This document shows positions 1-5,925 of a stretch of DNA of 16,064 nt, in pieces (within the stretch, counting starts at the first letter, position 1; each line of letters starts with the position of its first letter). The position numbers and the translations under genes were made by a program. This DNA comes from CAYZDV01 sp964477275 (GTDB lineage: Bacteria > Acidobacteriota > Aminicenantia > Aminicenantales > Aminicenantaceae), in the NCBI GenBank assembly GCA_964477275.1, contig CAYZDV010000037.1, forward strand, positions 1 through 16,064. The letters run 5' to 3'. Below the pieces are notes generated by a model. It had not been told where the DNA came from and did no database searches. It saw only the letters and a list, made by a program, of their open reading frames with translations.

Positions 1-2
1 TC

Positions 3-725
3 ATCGCCATCGGCGGAGACGGAACAATCGCCGACGTCATCCAGGGCATCATGGAGGGCGGCCGGGCCAGAGACATCCTTTTTGGCATCATTCCCTTTGG
101 AAGCGGCAACGCCTTCCGCAAATCGCTGGGAATTCCCCGCAGTTCAAGGAAAGCCATCAAATCCCTCTGCCGGGGCCAGGTCAAAGAGATCGACTTGATC
201 GACATCGAAGGCAAAATGGCCGGCTTTGCCAGCATCGGCGCCATCGCCAGGATCAGCCAGGAAAAAGCTGGCCACAAAATCCCGGGCCTTCTCGGCCATC
301 TCCTGGCGTCCAGAATCCTGTTGACCTTTCGAAGACAGGCCAAGGAAATCGAGCTGTTCGAGGGAATCGCAGACGATGGCCGGCCTTTTCAAAGAGAAGT
401 CCTCAGCTCTCCGTTTTTCGACTGCGTGATCGGGAAAACAAACTACTTTGGCTACAGTTGGAAAATTGCCCCCCGGGCCAGGCTCGACGACGGCTTTCTC
501 GATATCACCTTCTTCGAAATGGGCGGCCTCAAGTACATCCTTCTTTTTCCTCTCATCTATCTCGGCCTCTACCAGAAAAGGCTGAAGCACTTCAAGGCCA
601 GAAAAATGGTCATCCGCGGCCAGAACCTCTCGCTCCAGTATAACGGAGAAGTCCTCGATGTGAAGGACGTGGTGGAGGTCAAAGTCGTTCCGCGTGCCCT
701 CAAAATCATTTGTCCGTCGAGATAA
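3..725 (+). CDS. Diacylglycerol/lipid kinase family protein (YegS/LCB5-like), 5' truncated by window edge
   Basis: The frame is open from base 3, and the gene starts outside the window. The first residues contain the nucleotide-binding signature IGGDGT, followed about 30 residues later by IPFGSGNAF, the counterpart of the GTGN(D) loop of diacylglycerol/sphingosine kinase catalytic domains. The rest fits the C-terminal beta-sandwich of YegS/DgkB-type kinases, ending with SLQYNGEVL and a short basic tail. The family phosphorylates a lipid hydroxyl (diacylglycerol or a related lipid) with ATP at the inner membrane face, usually for phospholipid recycling. By comparison with relatives roughly 60-80 N-terminal residues are missing. 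The substrate cannot be read from the sequence. No operon partner is visible: downstream is a long non-coding stretch, then a gene on the opposite strand. Confidence 0.88.
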   Translation: MAIGGDGTIADVIQGIMEGGRARDILFGIIPFGSGNAFRKSLGIPRSSRKAIKSLCRGQVKEIDLIDIEGKMAGFASIGAIARISQEKAGHKIPGLLGHLLASRILLTFRRQAKEIELFEGIADDGRPFQREVLSSPFFDCVIGKTNYFGYSWKIAPRARLDDGFLDITFFEMGGLKYILLFPLIYLGLYQKRLKHFKARKMVIRGQNLSLQYNGEVLDVKDVVEVKVVPRALKIICPSR

Positions 726-1217
726 CGGGGAACCGCTTCGCGTCCCTCTTCCAGCGGCCGCTTCGCTCCCTGCCTCCCCTTCCCGGGCGCGGTATAAGCC
801 CACCGCCTCCAACCGAGGGGGCATAGCCCCTTGGAGTCCCCGACGATCGGTTCTCGGCGGGAAGCCGCGGGCATATGGACCGGCTGTCAAGCTGAATCCT
901 TTCTCTTTTTCCTCTTTCTCCAATCTCTGATATTTATCAAGGTCGAGGTGAAAAAAGCCAGGAGAATGTTTATGCTGTAAAAACTTCTTTACTTCCAAAC
1001 AAAAGTATTAACGGCGTCCGGATGAATTTCTAATCAGTCAGAAAAAGCATTGAAGAAGGAACTGGATTCCTGTTTACACAGGAAACCCTGGATTCCCGCC
1101 TGCGCGGGAATGACAACACTATATGGTTATGTCAATTTACTAAATGCGTTTGTATAAGATAATTCTGTTTGAAGCGGAGGAGTTGTTCGCCCTTTTTTGA
1201 TGATTCAAGGGCGGAGG
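726..1217. other. 492-base non-coding stretch with hairpins and a dispersed repeat
   Basis: I see no convincing gene here. The first part (about 726-870) is very GC-rich and runs open on both strands, but with low-complexity Arg/Gly/Ala/Pro-rich translations and no recognisable domain. A compact hairpin lies at 816-832 (GGGGC-ATA-GCCCC with flanking pairs). No T-run follows it, so it is not an obvious terminator for the upstream kinase gene. The part from about 880 to 1060 is AT-rich and featureless. Bases 1062-1118 hold two hairpin repeat units, listed separately. Confidence 0.6.
1062..1118. repeat. Two adjacent hairpin units of a dispersed intergenic repeat (dRS3/REP-like)
   Basis: Two imperfect copies of a CTGGATTCC-headed unit lie side by side. 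The first has the stem TTCCTGT (1067-1073) pairing with ACAGGAA (1078-1084). The second has ATTCCCGC (1092-1099) pairing perfectly with GCGGGAAT (1104-1111) around a 4-base loop, and is followed by TGACAAC. Units reading GGATTCCCGC...GCGGGAATGAC are widespread intergenic repeats in many Gram-negative genomes. That family assignment is from memory and no other full copy lies in this window. Confidence 0.6.
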
Positions 1218-1910
1218 CTATTTTTCCTGTTCTAATCGGACCTTAAGGAGGAAAACGGTCTCCTTCCTTAGATTAGTTTTGGCCCAGGCTTTCTGCTTTT
1301 CATCCAAAAGCTCGCCCATGCCGGAAAGGATGTTGCGGTCGCTGAGGGAATCAATGAATTCAATGCATTCCTTCAGGTGGTCTTTGAAATTCATTCCGGT
1401 CCGCTTCTCTACGATTTCCTTGTTTATCGGCCATCTGTGTTTCAAGAAATGCCAGATGTCATAAACATCTCGATTAGCTGTTTTTGCCCGCTCCATAACA
1501 GCCACTAGCTTGTGAGCGAACATGTCTTCCTTGTCCATAATCAGCACAGAGATGCCAAGATAATTCTTCAGTTCGTAGCGGGAGCCGAAGATCCTTCGGT
1601 TGATTTCTACTTTGATATTCTGGGACTTTTCGTCATAGGAAATGACAAACAGCAGTGTATGCTTTTTTCTGTGCTTTTCCTTTATTGTTCCGTATTCGCG
1701 GAGGATTTTTTCAATCTTCTCGAAAACAAAAGCTTCTTTGTCCTCGTTCAATAGATCAAAATCAAGATCGACTGAAAAGCGGCCGAGATCATAGAAGAAA
1801 TTCGCGGCTGTTCCACCTTTGAAGCCTAAAATAGGGCCAAGGGAGGTATCGGTATAAACGTCTTTCAATATCTGAAGTAGAATTGTTTTATGGATGTTTC
1901 GATCAAGCAT
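1218..1910 (-). CDS. abiEii: AbiEii-type nucleotidyltransferase toxin of a type IV toxin-antitoxin system
   Basis: The 230-residue protein has the AbiEii/MenT-like nucleotidyltransferase fold. FKGGT (residues 30-34) and S46-x-D48-x-D50 form the GG/S-x-D-x-D metal- and nucleotide-binding motif. V101-E102-I-N fits the third acidic position. H133-K134 in AHKLVA and the RDVYDIWHF segment (147-155) match the conserved Lys and Asp-rich motifs of the AbiEii family. Family members inhibit growth by nucleotide transfer, and the characterised MenT relatives modify tRNA. AbiE systems were first described as phage abortive infection modules. The start ATG at 1910 overlaps the end of the antitoxin gene by 8 bases, so translation is probably coupled. 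Length and motifs look intact. The exact target here is unknown. Confidence 0.9.
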   Translation of the reverse strand: MLDRNIHKTILLQILKDVYTDTSLGPILGFKGGTAANFFYDLGRFSVDLDFDLLNEDKEAFVFEKIEKILREYGTIKEKHRKKHTLLFVISYDEKSQNIKVEINRRIFGSRYELKNYLGISVLIMDKEDMFAHKLVAVMERAKTANRDVYDIWHFLKHRWPINKEIVEKRTGMNFKDHLKECIEFIDSLSDRNILSGMGELLDEKQKAWAKTNLRKETVFLLKVRLEQEK

Positions 1911-2481
1911 GTTTGGTTAGTTTATGATACGAATTCAATCTCTTCGTCATTGTCTTGTTGTTATAGATAGGAAGCATTTCAAAACATATATCCCAGTTAA
2001 TCGACGATAAATTATCGAAATGGTAACTCTTGTTCAAATAAATCGTATCCAAAAAAGCCCTTTCTTTGGATGCAATGTAGTAGTTACCTTTTTTCTCTAT
2101 GCTGAGCGAGTTTGTGAGAATACTGTCTTTCATCCGTCGAAAAACATAGGTCTGACCGTCGCAGGAGATCTCGCGGCTCAAGTAACTGACAACGAAGATC
2201 TGGTCATAATGCTGGAAAACAATGCCTTCCCTGGACAATACGGTTTCCAGGCTGATATAGGCAGGAGTGAATATTTTATTTGCCAGTTCCAACTTGTCGT
2301 AATTCTTGTCCTTGGCGTAGATGCCTTTCCGGATTGGGTAGAGCCTGCCCATTTTCGTATAGCGATACACGCGCTTTTTTGTCAGGTTGACGTCCGTTTC
2401 GTTCCAAATCAAAGAAAGCTCCTTGAACGTAAAGACCGTGTTGTTTGAACGAAGTAGAGTTGAGATATAATCTTTTTCCAT
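1903..2481 (-). CDS. abiEi: AbiEi-type antitoxin/transcriptional repressor
   Basis: The protein is 192 residues from the ATG at 2481. Residues 1 to about 55 form a winged helix-turn-helix, with FTFKELSLIW and KRVYRYTKMGRLYPIRKGIYA-like spacing typical of AbiEi antitoxins. The remainder, including YISLETVLSREGIV and the IASKERAFLDTIYLN region, matches the AbiEi C-terminal domain. In type IV systems AbiEi counteracts the toxin without forming a stable complex and represses its own operon by binding inverted repeats. An in-frame GTG at 2514 would add 11 residues, but it lies inside the operator palindrome and close to the predicted transcript start, so the internal ATG is preferred. The Shine-Dalgarno sequence is weak. 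The gene is first in the pair, directly before and overlapping the toxin. Confidence 0.87.
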   Translation of the reverse strand: MEKDYISTLLRSNNTVFTFKELSLIWNETDVNLTKKRVYRYTKMGRLYPIRKGIYAKDKNYDKLELANKIFTPAYISLETVLSREGIVFQHYDQIFVVSYLSREISCDGQTYVFRRMKDSILTNSLSIEKKGNYYIASKERAFLDTIYLNKSYHFDNLSSINWDICFEMLPIYNNKTMTKRLNSYHKLTKHA

Positions 2482-2493
2482 CTTTGTGAACCA

Positions 2494-2517
2494 AAGGTGC
2501 CCAATACTGGGCACCTT
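2494..2517. promoter_or_regulatory. Perfect 10-bp inverted repeat: probable AbiEi operator
   Basis: AAGGTGCCCA (2494-2503) and TGGGCACCTT (2508-2517) are exact reverse complements separated by ATAC. The site lies between the predicted abiE promoter and the antitoxin ATG and covers the expected transcription start. AbiEi proteins are known to autorepress by binding inverted repeats upstream of their operon. That this palindrome is the site here is inferred from position and symmetry. Confidence 0.75.
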
Positions 2518-2518
2518 C

Positions 2519-2546
2519 AGTTTAAATTATTATGTATAAATGTCAA
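2519..2546 (-). promoter_or_regulatory. Predicted abiE promoter
   Basis: On the minus strand a perfect -35 TTGACA (2541-2546) is followed after 16 bases by TAAACT (2519-2524), a 4/6 match to the -10 consensus. The start would fall near 2512, inside the inverted repeat, which fits repressor control. The weak -10 lowers confidence. Confidence 0.5.
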
Positions 2547-2584
2547 GCCAGATTTAAAGAAAACTCTACCATATTGAACCCTGA

Positions 2585-2932
2585 TCAGACATGTATATCA
2601 GAAACACTCCCATCGAACACAACAGTCTTCGTTGTCTTCTCACCTGCGACACGCACTTCAAACGTCCGCGGGACAGGAGGAAGCAGGTGTGATCCACGTG
2701 CCATGCGAAGAGTCAATCGGCGCTCTGTGTTGTGCCAATCCATCCCGATCCACATCCTCTTTCCTTCACGGTAAGCGAACGTCTTTCCATCATCTTCGTA
2801 GAGAGTGGATGAACCGTTGTGATCCTCATATTTTCGGAGAAACTGCTCGAAATAGTGAAAAAAAACACGATAAAAAACAGTGTGTTCCGGATGACGGGGG
2901 CGATAGACTCCTGGCACAGCAGGGAAGATGAT
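2585..2932 (-). pseudogene. In-frame relic: IS91-like transposase N-terminus joined to a GH31 alpha-glucosidase C-terminus
   Basis: One open frame carries pieces of two unrelated proteins. The first about 33 residues after the GTG at 2917 (VYRPRHPEHTVFYRVFFHYF...) resemble the N-terminus of IS91-like Y2 transposases, which normally continue for hundreds of residues. At about base 2818 the frame switches to STLYEDDGKTFAYREG, followed by RRLTLRMARGSHLLPP and VVFDGSVSDI. This matches the last 75-80 residues of GH31 glycosidases (DUF5110 region), including a natural-looking C-terminus. Neither piece has a catalytic centre. A deletion that removed most of the transposase and most of the glucosidase is the simplest account. 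A stop at 2933 bounds the frame upstream. No ribosome-binding site is clear, and expression is doubtful. Confidence 0.72.
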
Positions 2933-3104
2933 TCAAAAATTGGGCCAGGGAGCAGATAAAAGCCTCAAACACCCGATACTCCTGGAATACTTCACTGGAA
3001 AGTCAGGCTATTTTTTGAAGGATGTCATCAGATGTTGACGATGGAAGGTATATTTTGACAACAAGGGTTGACTTCTAATGAATCACTGAACGCGCTGAAA
3101 AGGG

Positions 3105-3317
3105 CTAAATCTTTACTCTTCTTCTTCTATCTCCTAAAGGAATAAAGTCAGACTCTTCCTTTTCTGCGATTTTCTTCAAAGCCAAATCAATGAGAATCTC
3201 CCTCTTTTCTTCATCTCTTGCCCGAGTCTTTCGGTACCTCTTGAATCCCAATTGATCTCGAAGTAAAAGACCTTCCAAGCGAGATTCTTCCTGATACTTT
3301 CTTCTTCTCTTGGTCAT
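3105..3317 (-). CDS. Small highly basic hypothetical protein coupled to a nucleotidyltransferase
   Basis: The 70-residue protein is rich in Lys and Arg, beginning MTKRRRKYQEE and ending GDRRRRVKI, with a central helical, charged segment (RARDEEKREILIDLALKKI). I do not recognise the family. Its ATG overlaps the stop of the upstream nucleotidyltransferase gene in an ATGA arrangement (3314-3317), which implies co-translation. The basic ends suggest nucleic-acid binding or a small partner protein. Toxin-antitoxin-like pairing with the nucleotidyltransferase is possible, but the sequence does not show which gene would do what. It is short, so its reality rests mainly on the overlap and clean charge pattern. 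Confidence 0.6.
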   Translation of the reverse strand: MTKRRRKYQEESRLEGLLLRDQLGFKRYRKTRARDEEKREILIDLALKKIAEKEESDFIPLGDRRRRVKI

Positions 3318-3880
3318 CTCCGAGCCTCTTTTCTCAATTTTTCGAGTTCTAAAAGCACATCGTTCTCTGGCAGCCGGGCCTTTCTTTTAAGATAACGCCA
3401 ATCCAGGTCCCCTCGATACTTCTTGACCAGCAGCTCCACCATTTCACAATCAACCCGGGACTTCCAATGTTTGCAGGCATTCAGACGGTCGATAATCAAA
3501 TCTTCCAGCCCGATGATCCGACATTCGAGTCCGAACTCAAGCTCGACGACCTCTTGAGGTGATTCTTCTCCGGCCAGCGCTCCTGCAGGAACTTCAACGG
3601 CTATGTTTAAATCCTCATTCACCCAATACCTGCCTTTTTTTCTAAAACCTATCTCCTTTAAAACCTCGTTAATGGCTTCTCGGTCAGAATAAGCGAGATC
3701 GATGTCGGCTGTAAAATAGACCTCTCGTGTGTAATAAGAAAGAGCAAGACCACCGATGACAATCGGCGCGGTTTTCCCTCTCTCCTCGAGCAGCTTCGAA
3801 ATCAAACCGACGGCAAGAAGCTGTCTTTTCAGCGGAGATTCGGTCTTTTTAATTAAACTGATTATCTTTTTTCTGTCCAT
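3314..3880 (-). CDS. Nucleotidyltransferase-fold protein (DUF6036/MNT-like)
   Basis: The 188-residue protein has VIGGLALSYY (residues 41-50) followed by TADID with D59 and D61, the GG...D-x-D signature of minimal nucleotidyltransferases. A possible third acidic residue is E96 in AVEVP. The later segment GLEDLIIDRLNACKHWK resembles the helical part of similar antitoxin/toxin-associated transferases. The family probably moves a nucleotide onto a protein or RNA, and the substrate is unknown. An in-frame GTG at 3886 was rejected because the predicted promoter puts the transcript start near 3882. The ATG at 3880 is then almost at the 5' end, giving a near-leaderless mRNA. The gene overlaps the small basic gene downstream by four bases. 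It is distinct in sequence from AbiEii 1.4 kb away. Confidence 0.75.
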   Translation of the reverse strand: MDRKKIISLIKKTESPLKRQLLAVGLISKLLEERGKTAPIVIGGLALSYYTREVYFTADIDLAYSDREAINEVLKEIGFRKKGRYWVNEDLNIAVEVPAGALAGEESPQEVVELEFGLECRIIGLEDLIIDRLNACKHWKSRVDCEMVELLVKKYRGDLDWRYLKRKARLPENDVLLELEKLRKEARR

Positions 3881-3888
3881 CAGCACTC

Positions 3889-3917
3889 ATAATACCACTC
3901 GCCTTAGGCCGTGACAA
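3889..3917 (-). promoter_or_regulatory. Strong predicted promoter of the nucleotidyltransferase pair
   Basis: On the minus strand TTGTCA (3912-3917, 5/6) is followed by a 17-base spacer ending in TGG and then TATTAT (3889-3894, 5/6), an extended -10. The start is expected near 3882, two bases before the chosen ATG. Confidence 0.65.
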
Positions 3918-3925
3918 CGCAGAAT

Positions 3926-4282
3926 TTAAATCTGTGCTGGGTCAGATTCATTATAGCCATGAGCCCTCTCAAAACACTGATACCAGCTCAGCCGGGCCCT
4001 GCCTTTTAAATCCACGACTTTCAGCCTCAGCAGGCGCTTGCCCGGCGTCTGGCTGCGGAACCGAAAGAAGAGTCCAAAATAGAGATAGGCGACGATAATC
4101 TCTCTGAGAACATTAAGGCCTTTGCCGGCTTTGAGGCCGTGTCTACAGCATGCCTCCACGAATTCCCGCACAATGTCGCCCTTTCCATCCTTCCAGGGGC
4201 TGTTTTTATTATGAGGGTCAGGTGCTTCGATCGGGGCCTGTTCCCAACCTTCGGACAGAGATTGAGAAATTCCTTTTCCATC
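3926..4282 (-). pseudogene. In-frame relic: GH29 alpha-L-fucosidase fragment joined to an RDD-domain fragment
   Basis: The frame opens just after the amidohydrolase stop and holds two unrelated pieces. The first (about 4280-4120) includes KNSPWKDGKGDIVREFVEAC and RHGLKAG, the core segment of GH29 alpha-L-fucosidases that precedes their catalytic strand. It then passes directly into GLNVLREIIVAYLYFGLFF, SQTPGKRLLRLKVVDLKGR and WYQCFERAHGY, typical of the C-terminal half of RDD membrane proteins (the QTPGKR motif). The RDD part stops early at NESDPAQI without its last membrane helix. Both pieces lack essential parts, so a working product is unlikely. There is a short shared CAAAG at the junction (near 4120-4130), compatible with a microhomology deletion. 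An internal ATG at 4171 exists, but nothing supports translation from it. Confidence 0.7.
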
Positions 4283-5773
4283 CTATTTTTTCATCTCTCT
4301 GGCCTGAGAGACGATTGACCGCACCTCTTCGAGCAGGGTCGGCGCATGGTAGACGATACCGTCTTTGATTGTCCATTTGATCCCGCCGCGCACGATGAGT
4401 TTGTCCTTTTTGAGGTCCTGGACTCCCGTGGGATAGAGAAACTTGAAATTCTCCAGCGGGTTTTCATCGATAAGGATGAGGTCAGCCAGAAAACCCTGCC
4501 GGATGCGGCCCAGACGATTCTCCATGCCCAGTATCCGGGCATTGTTACCCGTGGCATGCATGATGACATCGATGGGGTGAAAGCCCGCCTCCTGGTGAAG
4601 CTCCAGCTCCCGGATGAGGCTGAACCCGTAGAGCATGTAGATGAAGCCGGCATCCTCGCCCACGCCGACCACTCCACCCAGGTCGGCGAAGCGGCGAACA
4701 GCCCTCATCCAGATCTGGTAGTTCTCCCGCCAGAAAATCTCGTCAGTGGTGGTCCAGTTCCAGTGGTAGGAGCCGTGAAAAGCCGGATTGGGCTTGAAAT
4801 ACTCCTCGAGGGCCGGATGGAGATAGTCTTTAAACCAGGGCTGGTTCATCGCACGCAGAAGGTCGCGGTTGGCCTCGTAGATGACCAGAGTCGGACACCA
4901 GGCAACGCCTTTCTGGACCATGGCCTGGAGGACTTTTTCCAGCTTCTCCGGATCGGCCTCCCGCCAGAGGTGGCCGGCGTAGCGGAACCGGTCGCTCTCG
5001 TTGCCGTAGTTGTACCAGAAGGGAAAGTTCTGGGAGCCATGAAGCGCTGCGTCCGGAACGCCGTACCAGTGCTCGATAGTGGTCACGCCTAAGGCGGCAT
5101 CATCCCAGGCATCGGTCTCCTCGACACCCACATGATGCGCTACCCGCAGGCCCAACTTCCGCGCTTCCTCCACCGCTGCCTGCATGATGTCCCTGTCCAT
5201 TCCGAAGATTTTGACCCCATCGCCGCCACGCTTCTTGACTTCCTGAACGCTCTGCCGGGCTTCCTCTGGCGTCCGACCGCCGGCTCTCATGTAAAGGAAG
5301 ATGCGCGGAGCAGCAATCGTCCCTTCCTGACTTTTCCTTCGCTCCTCTAAGGTCTTGACCGAATTGCTGCCCACATCGCGGACAGTGGTGATGCCGCAGG
5401 CCAGCCAGAGATTGTAGGAATACTCGAAGGGAAGTGGCTGGCCGGCCCGGCTGTCATGGATGTGGGCATGGATGTTGATCAGCCCGGGAAGAAGGTACAT
5501 GCCTCTCGCATCCAGGACATGCTCTTCTTTCTGGTAAGCGCTCTCGCTCCGGCTCGCATAGCGGACAGAGGCAATGGTGTTTCCTTCCACGATCACATCC
5601 AGGGGGCCGACAGGGGGAGTCCCTTTTCCGTCGATGACCGTGACATTGCGGATCACTAACCGTTCATACCGCTTCCCGTTTTCCACGCCTCGCGTCTCGC
5701 CGAACAATCCTTGAATGACCAGCAATCCCGAGACGAAAAGCGCAAGGACTATCAAGACTCTTTTTGCGGACAT
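4283..5773 (-). CDS. Secreted metal-dependent amidohydrolase (imidazolonepropionase/prolidase-like)
   Basis: The 496-residue protein begins with a signal peptide (MSAKRVLIVLALFVSGLLVI) and is therefore probably exported. It is a full-length member of the COG1228-type amidohydrolases. The composite beta-sandwich (residues about 38-95) is followed by the metal-binding H102-A-H104, VKIF with K188, AHH with H214, IEH with H235, and GVGEDAG with D374. These are the usual ligands and catalytic Asp of the two-metal TIM barrel. The C-terminal RQGFLADLILIDENPL is the family's returning sandwich strand. Relatives hydrolyse cyclic amides or dipeptides, and the true substrate cannot be deduced. AAAGGAGA lies 7 bases before the ATG, which supports this start. 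It is transcribed divergently from sppA. Its 3' end abuts the fucosidase/RDD relic. Confidence 0.9.
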   Translation of the reverse strand: MSAKRVLIVLALFVSGLLVIQGLFGETRGVENGKRYERLVIRNVTVIDGKGTPPVGPLDVIVEGNTIASVRYASRSESAYQKEEHVLDARGMYLLPGLINIHAHIHDSRAGQPLPFEYSYNLWLACGITTVRDVGSNSVKTLEERRKSQEGTIAAPRIFLYMRAGGRTPEEARQSVQEVKKRGGDGVKIFGMDRDIMQAAVEEARKLGLRVAHHVGVEETDAWDDAALGVTTIEHWYGVPDAALHGSQNFPFWYNYGNESDRFRYAGHLWREADPEKLEKVLQAMVQKGVAWCPTLVIYEANRDLLRAMNQPWFKDYLHPALEEYFKPNPAFHGSYHWNWTTTDEIFWRENYQIWMRAVRRFADLGGVVGVGEDAGFIYMLYGFSLIRELELHQEAGFHPIDVIMHATGNNARILGMENRLGRIRQGFLADLILIDENPLENFKFLYPTGVQDLKKDKLIVRGGIKWTIKDGIVYHAPTLLEEVRSIVSQAREMKK

Positions 5774-5811
5774 GCAAATCTCCTTTCTGAGAAATGCTTA
5801 ACTCTTTAATA

Positions 5812-5840
5812 TTAATACAACCGCAGTCTTACAAACGCAA
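5812..5840 (-). promoter_or_regulatory. Possible promoter of the amidohydrolase gene
   Basis: On the minus strand TTGCGT (5835-5840, 3/6) is 17 bases from TATTAA (5812-5817, 4/6), about 40 bases before the start codon. Spacing is ideal but both boxes are weak, and the region is AT-rich. Confidence 0.35.
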
Positions 5841-5881
5841 TATAACCAGATTCCGCTTTTCTGTCCATCCCCAGCCCTGTA

Positions 5882-5890
5882 TGATATAAT
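5882..5890 (+). promoter_or_regulatory. Extended -10 promoter of sppA
   Basis: TGATATAAT (5882-5890) is a perfect extended -10 (TGnTATAAT). The matching -35 position (5862-5867, TGTCCA) is poor, as is common for extended -10 promoters. The start would be near 5897, about 30 bases before the sppA ATG. The 10-bp palindrome ATGACGTCAT (5896-5905) covers this point and could be an operator, although such short palindromes also occur by chance. Confidence 0.55.
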
Positions 5891-5925
5891 TTTGAATGAC
5901 GTCATGACAGGAATGAGGTGGAAAG

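Noticed and set aside
816..832. The hairpin as an intrinsic terminator of the lipid kinase gene.
   Set aside because: It lies about 90 bases after the stop and has no T-run on either side.
144..998. A 284-codon open frame on the minus strand.
   Set aside because: It is antisense to the lipid kinase gene and continues into low-complexity GC-rich DNA; no recognisable domain.
1062..1118. The two hairpin units as the start of a CRISPR array.
   Set aside because: The units are adjacent, diverged, and there are no regular spacers.
3055..3085. TTGACA at 3055-3060 as a plus-strand promoter.
   Set aside because: No good -10 at proper spacing and no plus-strand gene follows.
4346..5092. A 248-codon plus-strand frame inside the amidohydrolase gene.
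   Set aside because: It is an antisense shadow of a gene with complete catalytic motifs.
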